Source: Emydura subglobosa (lineage: Eukaryota; Chordata; Testudines; Chelidae). From it: a stretch of 64,000 bases of DNA. How positions within the stretch are numbered: the first letter of the stretch is position 1; the number at the start of each line of letters is the position of its first letter. Shown here one piece after another: positions 25,901 to 40,900 of the stretch. Under the pieces are notes generated by a model that saw only the letters and a list, made by a program, of their open reading frames with translations, searched no databases and had not been told where the DNA came from. The stretch lies in contig ML679971.1 of assembly GCA_007922225.1 (NCBI GenBank), positions 496,001 through 560,000 on the forward strand. Direction: 5' to 3'. A program made the translations under genes and the position numbers.

Positions 25901-28900
25901 CCAGTGTTGGCTAAAATGGTGGCTGTCACAGACTCTCATATTGTATTCTCTGTAGTAGGCCGTACTACAGATTTACAAGCACCTCAATGCAAACACTCTG
26001 GACCAGAACCTGAGCTGGTGTAGTGCAGCTTATGTCAATGGAGGTATGTTGATTTCTGCTTGCTGAGGATCAGCCCCTCTACCTTTTGAATTGAATGTGA
26101 GAACAAGAGGTGGGGAAAAAATGAAGAATCTGCTGTTTAATCCCAGTTTTATTAGGAAAAAAACAGATTTTAATGTCAGAAGTAGGAGATTTTGTACCCA
26201 GTTGCTCTTTTATTCCTAAAGTACTAAATGTGCAAAGAAATATTATGCCACTGCTGTGTCATCAATTCAGGAAAGTATATGAGAATAATAACTCTAATAG
26301 TATATGTGGTCAGAAAATGGTATTATTTTAGTGGAAAATTTAGACGAAAATGAAACTATTTTGGTTTAGAAAAAAATTTCAGTGAGGAATTTCATCTTTC
26401 CATTGGGGAAAAAAAAAAAAAGAAAGAAAGAAAATTCAAAACCCCAAAAGGTTCAGCCAAAAACTGGGGAAGGGAATCAAATTTTAACTTTTCAATGTAA
26501 AATCAAATTTTTTCTTAAAAAGCAGACACTTTCCGCAAAAATTTTCATTTTCTTGAAAACACGGTTTTCATCAGAAAAAGTTTAACTAAAATTGTTTGAC
26601 CACAACTGCTTATTAACAGAGCTCTGGGGAAATGGTAAGTATATTTTGTGAAAAAAAATGACACATTATTATTTTTTTGAAATTCCCCCCAATTAAAAAA
26701 GTTCTAATATTTTTTACAAAAGAATCAGAAAAACTGACATTTAAATAATTTGTATATGAAATCCAAAAGAACATAGTGTTTTTCAGGTTTTGTTTTTTCC
26801 TTCCCTTTCTTCCATAGTTTCCTCTTCTTCAAGTGACAAAAAGGAAAAATGGAGGGAAAGGGAAAAAAACAGATGGGGGAAAAAAAGGAAAAATAAGGGG
26901 CCAAAAGACCAAACCAAAACGTTTTGTGGTTTGTGCGTTTGGAGTTTTTCACTGCAAAATCAGAAAATTATGAAGAATTTTTTTTTTTAATAAAATTTTG
27001 TTTTCCAAAAAAAGGAGTATTTTTCATCAAAAATGTTTTGAATGAAAAAAAAATGTTTTCTTCCACTTATTATCCTTGGTATGTTTCTGTATAAGATTCT
27101 GTAGTATTTAAACATAGCACATACGTGGGTGTGGACACACACATGCCCACACATACACGGAGTTGCTGCGAGCCATGATTGCAGTGTTCTGAGGAAAATC
27201 ACACATCGCTTGGCACTCTGTCAACTGCTGTCAGTCTTTCGTTTTACGGGAGTGCTAAAAATTCATGAGGTTCACTTAATAAAAGAAAGAAAATGAATAA
27301 TAATGATGATAGTGCTGCCAATAAAAGAATGGAAGTAGGCAGATGCTGATAACACTTTTTAGTGCAGCTGATAACACTTTTTAGTGAGACAGGATGGCTC
27401 AGTGGACCAGATTCTCCGTTGCCTTGATCCTTGTGAAAATGGTTATTCTTTCAGTAGCATCTTACACCTACTGTGCACTGGTGTGAGGTTTGGCAACAGG
27501 CCCAGTAAACAGAACCACTGGGGCATAGATTCCTATTGGCTGATGGCATTTTGGTGCTGTACTGTAAAAGATACTACTGTAATGGGTGACGTCCTCTGAA
27601 TGAGATGGATGTTGTACCAAGCTTCCCTCCATTTTGGAATCATCCATACCCTGGAACTTCATAGGAAGGATAGGAGAACGCCCCTGTATCAGGACAGAAA
27701 GTCTCTTTGGCCCTGATTTGGGAAAGCACTTAAGCATGTACTTAAGCACACCCCTATTCAGGACAGCATTTAAACACATGTTCAAGAACCCCTGCACTTA
27801 ATCCAGTACTCCAAGAGGAACATACTCATTTTGTTCATGAGAAACACTTAGACCTGTAGGTAAAGGAAAATGAGAATGAGCTACAATTTTCTCCTTGAAG
27901 ACAGGCAGGGAGGCTTATCAGAGAGGTATCGTTAAAGAAGTGTTAAACACTTTATCCAGGGATGAGCTGTACGTTAGTGACTGTGCTGGCAAATAGAACT
28001 GCCATTACGTACTCAGAAACTGCACCCCCAACCTTGTACAATTGCATTCAGAAAGGCCCAGCTTCAGTAAATCCTCCATAGTGAGGATCGCACTTAGGCT
28101 ATTGGGGACTTAAGCACATGTTTCTTTGGTTTTTCTCCCTTTGCCATTTGCCTCCGTTGATTGCAGCTTTGGCAAGTAACCTTGCCCTGATTTTTCCATC
28201 TGTTGCCCGCACAACTCCCAGCTCTGCAAAGCTGCCACTTATTACTTGTTGAAAACTGCCCAGGTATGCAACTCCCTTGAGTCCACTTCCGGTGAAATTC
28301 TCATCCGTGCCATCTCCTCTTGCATTACCCCTTACAAAAATCACAGTCATAACCACTGGCTGTAGCTCCCTTCCCTATGGCCCTCCCAAGTCCCAGGTCT
28401 CCAGAGTTCAGCATTTAAAGCTACTGTCCACCTTTCCCAAATACTCAGTGAAGTAAGTTGCCCTCCATCCTTGGAGAACTTGTTGGCTCCCATTCGTTTC
28501 AGGATTCTGCTCCAAATTGCTCTCTCTGGGCTTGATTCAGTTTTGCCGTGCATATCATGTCATCATTTACACTGTACAATGTGGATGTAAAATGCTGCCA
28601 TTCTGATCTGGGGGTATTTTGCACTCACTTTGTGCTGAAGTAGATGATGACACAGGTGCACAGCATTGGCAAATTGGATCCTTTGTTCTTAAACCCTCTA
28701 TGGATTTGCCTTCTTCAGCCAGATGTTCCGAGCCAGGTCCTCATCTGGTTTAAACCAGTATAGCTCCACTGAAGTTGATTTTCAGCAGTTGAGGATCTGG
28801 CCTCTACTTTGTGCTCCTTTTACCCTTTATCTAGTATCAACCTCCTCTCTGTATTTTCACAATATAGCTTTGTGCAAGAGCCTTCTCCTTCAGCTTCACT

Positions 28901-31900
28901 AGCTAAAATAGCCTTCCCTGCATCACTGCGCTGTATCAGCTCTCCACTCCCTTTTGAAACCTTACCTTAAATAATACACTGACTCTTATTTTCTATCTCC
29001 CTGTTGGTGTTGCCTTCTGATTCTGGAGCGTGATTTTTCCAATATGCCTTGGGGAACTGGATACTCAACTTACATTGAAAGTCAGAACCAAAATCCCTGA
29101 GGTGCTTTTGAAATCCCCATCTACAGGTGTTAATTAATTCACCCTACATTGCATAGCACCATGCTTTCTGTCTTTCATCCTGTTGCCTGATTTCTGGGTG
29201 TTTAGAAATTTGAATGGTTATAAGCTCGCCAATTGATCTGATCAGAAGATAATGAGGTTCTCATCCCGGAATCAGGCTCCAGAATCATTTTTACAAGGAC
29301 CCCCGGGGTGCACGACAGGAATGATCACACTTATAACCGAATCTGTATAATTTTATAAGCTTTTATTAAAATAACATAAAATGATAGACAAATGACTGAC
29401 TAAAAGAAAATGAGTAATCATATGGATAACGGGTAGGATTACAGTCTTATTCTAAACACACATGTGATATATATTTATACGGTATGCTTTGGATTAATAT
29501 ACTCACATCCTTCCCTGATGACCTGGTTGAGAGAGATGTCTGGTTCCTCAACTCTTGAGTGGAAGGATGGAGAGGTAGGCAATGCTTGAGAGCTAAGGCT
29601 AAGACTGAAACTAAAAAGAATACTAAGTATAAAAGTTCCAGAGGGGTAGCCGTGTTAGTCTGTATACAGCAAAGACAATGAGAGTTCTGTGGCACTTTAA
29701 AGATTAAAAAATTTAATATTTGCAGACATAAGCTTTCGAGAGACTTAGCTCTCTTCTTCAGATGCAGTAATACAGAAAATAGGTAACAGAGGTATCTTAT
29801 AGGTATCCAGGTGTAGGTGGCCAGTGGGGTTCTGTTGTTTTCGTTTTATGTCTGCAAATATTAAATTTGTTAGTCTTTAAAGTGCCACAGAACTCTCATT
29901 GTCTTTACTAAGTATAAACTAAGAACAAAAGATCCTAAAAAACACTAATTAAAAGAAGCTTAAAGAAGGAGTAGCTGGTGGTCACGCCCAAGTAACATGG
30001 TTTGTCCCTTTTTATACCCCGAACAATATGGGTCCTCCTTCGAAGTTCAAACTTGGCTTCTTCACCCCAAATTATTAGGATAAACTTATTCTATAGGCTG
30101 GCAGGTTTGGGTGTAATAATGACAGATCCATATCCTTTCCAGACGGTTCGCTCATCTCACCTTTGTTATTTCTGGCCCTTTCTGTGGGTTTTGTGGCATA
30201 TCTGTGAAGTTTACTTGGGGCATAAACTGAGGAAGCCCCCCTGTCTTGATGTCTCCTGACTTGTCTAGGATAAAGGTTATAACCATATATGTCTTATCCT
30301 TTAACTCATCATTACTTATCTGGGCCAAAGGTCCCGAACCTATGTATGCTGACGGTCTTAGCTTTCATACAGGATGTGGCTTGTAAGGTACTTTGCATTA
30401 CAGCTATAATACTTAATATGAATCTATGACTCTAGTATAATAAAACAAGAATGCTTAAATCTATAAGGAAAGGTATATATGTGCAAGCAAGCAGGCTAGT
30501 CCTATAGGTTACAATCCCACCTACTGCCTGCTCTCTTTATTATTCAGCTCTGTAAAATGGTTTGGGATGAAGTTTATATGAAAATCACTTGCCAAACAAA
30601 GTTGCATTGTATCAAATAGGAGAGGCGCTGTATAAACCTACATTTTACTGCATGGACTAGTCAGTTAGTTTTCAGTGTATTGACAGTTGCTACATGTTTA
30701 TATTTTATAATGTATTATTGTCCCTGGCGCTGTCTCTGCAAAATGTAATCAGTGATATTGCAGGATCAGGGCTTGGAGGAAATTTCTTTTAAGTGAAGTC
30801 AGCAGTTGTGAAAGGTGCCAGATTGACAGTCCTGCAGAATGACAAGGCGGGTGAGGTAATATCTTTTATTGGACCACTTCTGTCGGTGAGAGAGACAAGC
30901 TTTTGAGCGAGACAGAGCTCTTCCCCAGGTCCTGAGGAAGAGGTATGTGTAGCTCAAAAGCTTGTCTCTCTCACCAACAGAAGATGGTCCAATAAAAGAT
31001 ATTACCTCACCTGCCTTGTCTCGCTAATATCCTGGGACTGACATGGCTACAACAACATTGCATACGGCCTCTGCATTGTCCTCTACTTATCTCGCAAGCA
31101 GGTAATACAACCCTGGCAGTAGCAATGCAAGATTAACCCATAACACCTTCCCAATATTCTTCTGCTATGTATTCTTCCACTGGTCAAATTATTCATTGCA
31201 AATTAAACTCCTGCCACTTCTAGCTCTTCTTTCTGTCTGCAGATCATTTGCAAACCCATCCTGATTTCTGCAAATGTATCTGTATAATTCGTAAGTATTC
31301 ACTGGAGAGTTCGGACACCTTTTCCCCCCTTGCCCCCCTCAGCTTGTTAGTTTTTTCACAAATTGTTTGCTTCAGGTGTTTTGCTCTTTATAAACTCTGA
31401 CATGTGAGTCATCATCTGGTATTTTTTTCCTGCTCTCTGACTGGATAGCAAATAGTGAAGATTCACTCAAAGATGGTTCAAAATAACAGGATGTAAATAC
31501 TCGAGTTCTTCTCTCATTCTGATGTAAATCTATTGACTTCAGTACAGTTCGTCCTGACTTACCCTAGTTAAGTGAGAGAAAAATCAGGCCCACAGACAGT
31601 GGAGTCCCAGAAAACAAAAGAGTAAAGTAAGAGGAAAGCTTAAAATAATTTGAAAATGATTTATTGGATGTAACATCTACCCTTGGTGATTTCTGGTATT
31701 ATTACTTTTCTTTAGTACAACCAGGGAGGACAGTAACTCGCTGTGGGCTAAAGGTAAATTATGATCTATTGCAAAGGAGTGAGGGAAAATGTATCATAGG
31801 AGGGTGAATATGGGCCAGATGCTCTCCCTGATTCTGTTGCACATGTCGGATCTGACTGGACAAGTCTGTTCCAACATTTGCTGGAGAAAAGGGAATGTAA

Positions 31901-34900
31901 AAAGCTAGAGCAAATGTCATCTAGCAAAGAAAGAAGGGCAACGTAGGGAAGGCATTGGACTGAAAGGGAATGGTGACTGTGGGCTTTGGAGTGTGTCCAC
32001 TCATAAGAGTGAAGGGCTGGAAGCCAGGATGCTGTTTCCATCTTTGCCACTGATTTGGTGTGTAGCCTAAGGGTGGTGTAAATTTGCTGTCCAGGGGCCC
32101 AAACAGGCTCCCTTTGAAGTCAATGGAAGATTTGTCATTGACACCGGCAGGTCCAGGGTTTGCCTCTATGTCTCCATTTACTCATCCACATGGAGATACC
32201 TCTAGGATCTATCTCAGAAAGCTACTGTGACAATTAGTGAATAAATATTTTAAATGGAGCTTCACATTCTTTTTTTCGGAAAAAAAAAGAATTTTTGTGT
32301 TCAAAATGTAATGATTCTTCCTCTCCCCCCCTTGTTTTGGACAAACTGTTTGAAATGCAGTTTTGTCGAGCTAACAATTTTTGTTTCATTTTGCATTTTG
32401 AAGAATGAGATTTGGATGTTTCTTCCCCTACTCCCCTTTTCTGTGACTTTACTCACTTGCAGGGGTGGGGGAAGTGAGGGCAATAAAATAAACCGAAAAA
32501 TTGAGAGCATGGGATTTTTTCCCCTCACTTGGAGTGAAACATTTTCAAAATCTGAAAAACATTAAAAATGTACTGAAATGTTTTCTTCAAAATTTCCTTA
32601 AAAAAGACCAAAAAGGTCATTGTCAAAAATTGCCATTGTTGAATAATGACAAAAACCTTATTTGTTATTTTTTAGCAACAACCACAAAACCAAAACCTTT
32701 TAGTAAAAAAACAAACAAACAAACAAAAAACTACCCGTTCTTTTGCTTAGGTGTATTGGGTCAAAGACTGGCTCCATTGAAGTCTCTGGCAAAACACGCA
32801 TTGATTTCAACAGGGCCACAAATTCTCCGTTGACTTTATACAGAACCTTTCACCAAGGATTTCAGAGTGTTGTTATCCTCAGTAGGTCATATCCATTCCC
32901 TGAGGCCTGGTCTACACTAAAAAGTTAGGTTGACCCAGCTATGTCGCTCAGGGATCTGGAAAGTTCACACCTCTAAGCGAGGTAGTTGGGTCAACCTAAT
33001 TCCTAGGCAGCACTAAGTGAATGGAAGAATTCTTCTGTTGATCTCGCTACCGCCTTTCAGGTAGGTGAATTACTGATGTTGATGGGAGGGGTCCTCCTGT
33101 CAGCATAGGCAGTGTCTACACTGAAGCACTATGTCAGCACAGCTGCTGTAGTGTTTCAAGTGTAGAAAAGCCCTTAGATGTCATATTCAGAGAGACATCT
33201 GTATTATAACCCCCAGTATTTATCTGATGAGTCTACCTACAATGGCATGTAGCTCATCTGCAACCGCTAGGAGCAATTATTTCCAATGACTGGTGATGAG
33301 ACACTAGATGGGGAGGGCTCTGAATTACTACAGAGAATTCTTTCCCAAGTGTTGGGCTGGTGGGTCTTGCCCACATGCTCATGGTCTAACTGATCATCAT
33401 ATTTGGGGTCAGGAAGGAATTTTCCTTTGGGTCAGATTGGCACAGGCTCTGGTGGTTTTTCACCTTCCTCTGCAGCATGGGGCATGGGTCACCTGCATGT
33501 TTAAACTAGTGTAAATGGTGAATTCTCTGTAACTTGAAGTATTTAAATAGTGATTTGAGAACTTCAGTAACTCAACCGGATGTTAGGGGTCTATTGCAGT
33601 AGTGGGTGGGTGAAGTTCTGTCGCCTGCAATGTGCAGGACGTCAGACTAGATATTCGTGCTGGTCCCTTCTGACCGTAAGAGTCCATGAGTCAGTTTTAA
33701 CTCATTAAGTCATATCCACATTAAGGTTCCATCCAGATAAGGTTTCATGTTATAGGGTTGAAACAGGATTCCCAGAGCAATGCGGAGAGATGGTCTAATC
33801 AAGAGATAAAGTCAGTGCCTCACTTTATTTTAACAGATATTCATCAACATACTATTTAAATCATATTCAGTTCCTGACAGGCTTATTCTGGCCAGAGGCT
33901 TTTTTCAAATGTTCTTTTAAAAGCCAGAATGATCAAGATGTTTGATATTTACTGTATCTAGTGCACTTCATCTAGAAGGATCCCAGATCACTTATGTGCA
34001 GTCATCTCCTGTGCAGAACATGGCAACCAACCCTTCAACAGCGCACCACTACATTGCACAACAGTTTAGGAGAGGAAGGAGGAAGCAGATGATATAAAAT
34101 GGAAATTTATGGGGAATTTAGATTGGTTGAATGTAATAATGTAGAGTGGGATTTGGAGACACATTTTCCATATAAACCTGTAAAACAAAACAATTTAAAA
34201 TAGTTCAGGAAAACTACAATAATTGTGTATAGCACTGCAACATTGTTAACAATTCAGTATTTTTTTCATGATACCTTAAAATGGCCTGATTTTTCCATTT
34301 GGGGGCCATCATTAGTCACTTGAATATATTGGCCATGGTATTTTTTCTATTCTCCAATTTTGAGATGGCCATGCAAACACAACTGGCACAAACACTCATT
34401 CTCATGCATCCTCACAATGCTTTCACGTGCCGCAAACATTCTTTTGAACCAACAACCACACTTGTTCAAATGTTTGTGGAAAAATGAAATCAAGGGAGTG
34501 TGAATACCGTGGATTTGCTGTGATGGTGTTTGTTTTATGAATCCAAACAAATGATCACCAACACTCTTGCAGCAATAATCCAAGTATTGCTATAGCTGCA
34601 AGTCAGTGAACGACTGTAACAAAGCCTGTGTCTACACCTAAACCGCTATAGCAGCACAGCTGCAGTGCTTCAGTAGAGACACTCACTACAGCGATAGAAG
34701 GGGTTCTCCCATTGCTGTAGTTAATCCACCTCCCTGAGTGGAGGTAGCTAGGTTGTTGAAAGAATTCTTCCGACCTAGCGCTATCTATAGAGGGTTAGGT
34801 CATCTTATTTACACTGCTCAAGGGTGTGACGACCTGGGTTGACGTAACTTTCTAATGTAGACCTGGCCATAGTCTGAATGATTATCTGATATTTTCTAAG

Positions 34901-37900
34901 CCCCCAGCTAATGTGATTTGTTGAGTTCTTTGTGACTGATAACTACCCAGTTCATTTCTTCATGTATCATTCCTAGGCTTCGTGCCCAAAGTGGTGTACA
35001 CGCACCTGAAGTCAGCAGCTTGCGTTAACGACACCAGACTAGACCTAGAGGAGCCTGTTGACTGGCAGGCGGGGGATGAAATTATTGTGGGTGGAACCAG
35101 TCCTGGAGATGTGCATCAGCAAGAGGAAATTGTCACAATCAAGGCAGTGGACAACACTGAACTCTACCTTAGATCACCTCTCAGGTTAGTGGGTTTTGGG
35201 GGATCCCAATAAGAGGTGACTAACTTGGGGCTTGTCTACACAGGGAGTTAGTCTTGATTAAGTATTCCTAGTTAACTTCCTGTGTGGAATAAGAATTAAT
35301 CCAAAATAGTTAATCTGCTTTAAATTCACACTCTACATTATTTCAGATTATTTTTCGTGTGGGAAAAAGAGTCAGTAAAGCATGTGAATCAGGGTCTGGA
35401 ATCACAGCAATTTCAATACAAAGTGACGATGATACTATATAAGGACCTTTCTTTGTGAAGTTTTATAGATGCCGTGACATCACACTGTAATGAAACATTT
35501 CACTGTGTCAAGAGTAAACCAAGTATTCGCCAGTCGACTTGGCACAATCTGTAGGGAATTTTTTTAATATCAATTAACTCTTGCAAAACTGCCATGAAAA
35601 ACTCTTCAATCCCAAACACAAAATCGGCTTCTCACCCTTATTAAAGAAAAAAACAAAAACTGATGATATTTTACTGTATCCACTTAAAAAAATTACTCGG
35701 AGCAGAGCTGACTTAGTTAACATTTATTTCTTAGTGGAAGAACCCCAAAAGATGGGACATTGTGCATATGTGTTTTGGTTTAATTTTCCTTTTGCTTGCT
35801 AGGACACACACAGCTGGGGCATTTCCAAAAATAAAAATAGAGCCCAAGTGTAATAAAAATGTTCATTCTTTTTGGATAGTGGTTTCTGAGATTGTCTTTG
35901 TTTGCCCAGTGGTGGTGCTCTATGCTTACATGGTGTATATACCATTAGAGTGTCTTATTCCCATATTATTAGAGGTTGATGCCTTTAATTATTAAAGTGG
36001 GGTACAGACTAAATTAATATGTGGCACGGGTGGGTACTTATAAATCCTACATTTGGTATCTAGTTGCTTGAAAAATGCTGGCCAAGAAAACCAATATTTT
36101 GTGGTCATCAGGGCTGCATGTATTCTGAATATGGCTTGTCAACAATTTTCTATTGAAACTGGTTTTCACTAGAAAATTGGGTTTTTGACTAAATTAAACT
36201 TTTTGCAAAAAGTGACTATAGAAAAAAATTATTTTGTTGTTGTTGGCTAACTGAATGCTCAAAAACCAATATATTTTGATTTGGTAATGCTGCTACAAGG
36301 CCTCCCAGGAGCTGTAGATTGATTGCCTCATCCCCCTATAAGGCTGTATTCACTGGGTTCCTGGCCAGACTATATCTCCCATCATGCACTATGGCTTGGG
36401 ACACACATGATGCAACACTTCCCATCTCTAAAAGAGAAGACTATGTTGTGGCATGTAAGATATAGTTCAACCAGGAAGCCTGGGCTATAGAGGATAATAG
36501 GAACACGAGACACTCAAACTAAAACTCTCCTGAAATACCATGGTAGCATTTCCAATGAGAAATATGTTGGGATTTGGCTAAAATATTTCATTATTTGAAT
36601 TTCCATCAAAAATAAAAAAAATCTGTTCTCTTTCCACCCCCCACATTTTTTTTTGACCAGCTCTATTTCAGAATAGGATAGAGATAGGATGGAATAAATT
36701 AACAAAGCTCAAACAGGTACAACTGCAACAAAAATATATATATCTTTACTAAACGAGTGAAGCTAGAGAGGATGTGCCAGTGGTTTAAATGACAATAGAA
36801 TTGGCTTCGTACCACAATTGTCTGAAATACAAAGATACCACCTGAAAGCATAACTTGGCTCATAATCTTGAAGCTCAGCCTGGGTTTGCTATTGGTGAAT
36901 TTTTCTATGAGCCTGATGTGAGTTTGGGGTCATAATGAAGGGACCTGATGAGTTCATATTTCATTCTGATTTTTTTTGTGTACATAGAATACATTGAAAC
37001 CTTTATAAACCAACCAGAGTCTTTCCATGCTCCCAATCCATTTTATAATTCACAGGAACCTGATGATATAATTAGGAAATAGAGATTGGCTCAAACCTAG
37101 ACCCTGGAACTTAACAAAACTAGTTTGGACACAGGTCTGAATTCTGAAATTTCCCCCTCTAAGCTAAGGATGAACGGATGCTTCCTGCTGACGTTCAGGC
37201 AGTCGTGTTCTTGTATATGTTGCTATGCTTTGTATAGGTATTCTCACAGCTGTGGAGAGGAGCGGGTGCATGGGAAGCGCCTGGCTTTGAGTGCTGTCGT
37301 GGCATTACTTAGCAGGAGAATTGTTGTCCAAGGAAACCTCACCAGAGAGAGGGCGTCCCACCTAAGGGAGTGTGCTGAAGCAGGTGTGTCAGGAGGTAAG
37401 AAGGTTCTTTTGATAGAGACATGTTCGGAGGAAAAGAAATAAAGGCAGGCAGTATTATTACTTTGACATCTTATTACGATATATCATTGTGTTAGAAATC
37501 CTTCTTAACAGAACGACCTTGAAGCCCTCTCAGCACCAGGAAAGTGAATTTACCTTTCCAGACACTGTTTGACATGGAAGTATGAAGTCCTTGTTATCAC
37601 TCATATGTTTTATTCTCACGTTGTTCTTGGAAGCCATTTTGTGAAAGCTCCCCTCTCCCCCTTCTTCTCCCCCTCCCTTAAGGTGGTAAAAAAGAGGATA
37701 TCTTTTGAAAATAATGTTTCCCTTTCCATATTATGTTACATTTTTAATTGTGTTTACTATTTAGTGACTTAAAGAGAACCTCCCATTCCTTTTTGTACTC
37801 TTGAGTGTAGAATGCTGGGATGTTGCTAAGTGTTCAAAACACCAACAAAGTAAAATCGGTGATGGCTTTTCACTGCATGTGGAGAACCTAGTAAAATAAA

Positions 37901-40900
37901 GATAATTGGTTTGATTGTGGCTTTATGTTGGTGTAACTTCACTGACTTCCCCAGGGACGAGTTCCTGATTTACCCAGGGGTTCCTGGGTAAAAGAGAACA
38001 GAACCACACCCAGTGACTGTAATTTGGAGTGAGAATTAGGACTGGTGACTACCCATGCGTTATGCTTTCCTTTAAAAATAAAATTCTGTCTGCTTTAAAC
38101 TTTCAACACAAGACTTCATTTGGTACGCAGTAGTCAATTGCTTGTACGGCCCCCTGGATTTACCATCCACCTACTCTGGCACCCATGAATATAGTGTCTG
38201 AAATGCACTAATAGTGGGAGGTTTATATGAATCTAAACCCCTGGTTTTATTTGTGTTAGAGCATAGCTGTAGTTGTCAGCGGAACAATAAGAAGACAATT
38301 TGGCTGGGATTTTGTTGTTAATTTTCTTTCTTAAAATACAGTCAAAGAAATTAGTGCTGTTGAGAGTGACCGGACAGTGTTGGAGACTGAAATACTCTCT
38401 GTAGCCTCAGAACAGGCACAGCTTGGACAGTGGTAGTACAAATCCTCGAATGCTGCCCACCCATGTGCCTCAAGTCCGACCTTAGGAGTCACCCCTAAGG
38501 GCAAGGGGATAGTTCACACTCAACGCCCATTTTAAACCCTCTCTAATATCTGCCGGCAAGAGATAGGTGTGGTCTGAGTGCCAGTCACAGAATCCTGCTT
38601 CCATCTTTGACCCTGAGCAAGTTGTTACTTAACCTCTGTGTCTCACTTTCCCCACTTGTAAGGTGGGGGGTAATAGTCCTTACTTACACCTCCTAGAGGT
38701 ACTGTGAAGAGCTAATGCTCATAAAGAATTTTGAAGTGTTCTCATTGCAGTTTAATTCAAATATAGCCATGCCCAATCGCCTTTTCACAAAGCTGACCCA
38801 AAGAAAATCAATGTCAAAATCATCTTTCCCATGCACAGATCTATTTAAAACTGAATAGGAGCTGATCGAAGCATAAAATGACTTCAGCTTCCTGCAGGTT
38901 TCAGTATATATCCCTCTAAAAAGGATCAGCTCTTATGCCTGGAAACAGAATGGCTTAGGACAGTGCATTGAGCATAGAGTCACGGTGGAGCGGTACCACT
39001 GCCAGACTCTCTCTGCTGTATTTCAGATGCCGCGGCATGTCTGTACAAGAGGAGCGAGAGGATGCTAGGATCCCAGGATATGGGGGCCGTTGTTATTGTG
39101 CAGGCTTTCCAGAGTGAGGACAGTCACATCCGTTTGGACGGCGTTCAGTTCAGGCACATGGGCCAAGCATTCCAGCAGCATTTGAGTGCCCTGACGATTG
39201 CTGGGGATGCACGTATGGCTGGTAAGAGAGTGGTGAGGGCCCTAGCCTAGCACTGGGGAGACCTATGTTCAGTTATCTGCTCAACCACAGACTTCTTGTG
39301 TGACCTCAGGCAAGTCACTTAACCTCTTTGTGCTTCAGCTCCCCATCTGTAAAATGGGGATAATAGCTCTCCCCTGTCTCTCCAGGAGTGTTGTCAGAAT
39401 AGATACATTAAAAACTATGAAATGTTTTGAGGTCTATTGATGAAAAGTGCAGTATAAAAATAGGTGCTATTTATTAGTATAGGTCTGAGATGGGCCCAAG
39501 AAATACCATGAATCAGGCCTCCATTGACTGAGATTTGGGAATGTTTTCTTTAAAATTCACATTCCAAAACAAACCAAATTTGTGTTAAGGGGCCTATCTC
39601 TGTGCTCCGTGAAATGTGTTTCACACTTGGGGTGGTTTGATATAAATAAGAAATCTACATTAAGTTGTAGCAACCCTTAATGAATCTTGTTGAAAGTTTT
39701 AAGATAGTTGGTCGTTTTTCCCCTCTGTCTAGCAGCCCGCCTCAAATTATTTTTCATTTTTGCTGCATCTCTGTGTAATCCTGGTTTGGCCAGCACTGGA
39801 AACAGACGTGAAATACTGAGAACGTGCCTATTTCATTAGCTCCATTCCTGCAACTGGAAAGCAGAAGAGCTGGAAAGCTCATGGCTGAAGATTGTTCTCA
39901 TGAGATTCCTAGCCAAAGTTTGTAGTCTCATGGAGTTTAATTAATTTGGAATATCAGTCTTTTGGGGTTTGTCCATCACTCCTGCAGACTGCTAGTAAAG
40001 TCTAGTGACTGTTGCTAGGGGCCCATCTAACTCCTGTTCATATCAGTGGGGGTCTTTGCACTGGAGCTGGATCAAGTCCATAATATGAATATCAGCTGAG
40101 CAAGGTTTGCCTTTGTCCCGACATGTAGCCCACACTGACCTTTCCTTAAATTAGCCATCTCGGTTAATTTGCACCTGGCTTACTGTGTGACTCAGAAAAG
40201 ATCTCTTGCAGTGTAATGAAATTCTTATTCTTGCTTTGAGGACCACTGGATGGCATATGTTCTGCTTGCCCTGTGAGTGTGCTAAATTGGCCACAGTTCA
40301 GAGTTCGTCCTACAGAAAAAAATCACTTGCATTTCATTGTTGTGACACAGATTCACTTAATTTGGTGGCATCATGAAAAATGTGATACCTTTGTGTTACA
40401 TGTTGCCCCGTAACTTTGCAATGTGATGATGCCTCTTTAAAACCTCATTATGTTGTGATGCAATGTCACAATGTTGCAATCATTTGAGGAGTGGGGGTGT
40501 AAAATTCATCAGATAAGCAGTACTTGCAGGTTGGTAAAAAATGGCAAAGTTTGGTAAGGGTGGACAGCTTAAGTTGCATCAGTCTCACTGGAGCATCAGA
40601 GTAAATTGGATTAACCAAGCAGCATGAAAGCTGATGAATAACAACTAGTACAAAAATGTCACCTTTAATGGAGGCAACCTGGAGATATAGTCCTGCTCTT
40701 CTCTTACGCTATCCTTTTCTTTCCAGATTCTTACATCCGTAGCTGTTCTGTGTGGGAGTCCTTTGGTCGGGGACTCAGTCTGTCTGGGATCTCGGAGCTA
40801 AGAGTGGACAATAATGTTTTTTATAACATTTTAGGTCATGGGATTCTACTGGGTAAGTGAAGCATAGGATTTTCAGTCAACCTGTACATGACTTTTTATC

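Larger units (their letters stand above)
4977..34976 (+). other. 30 kb intron splitting the G8 domain
   Basis: By coordinates this intron is exactly 30,000 bp. It contains most of the repeats listed separately: a 5S-derived SINE, a Harbinger element, LINE pieces of CR1, L2-like and RTE-like type, nested MITEs, MIR-like SINEs, AT-rich fold-prone repeats and two fold-back elements. Stretches such as 5000-6600, 9610-12200, 13560-14440, 21360-23750, 24000-24830, 27090-28800 and 31040-32200 show no recognisable gene; they read as old non-coding sequence with scattered degraded repeats. Confidence 0.8.

Noticed and set aside
26382..26990. Lysine/serine-rich small proteins
   Set aside because: Direct translation of A/T-rich repeat sequence.
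32254..32833. Overlapping 103- and 110-codon frames
   Set aside because: They lie in an AT-rich repeat and lack any recognisable domain.
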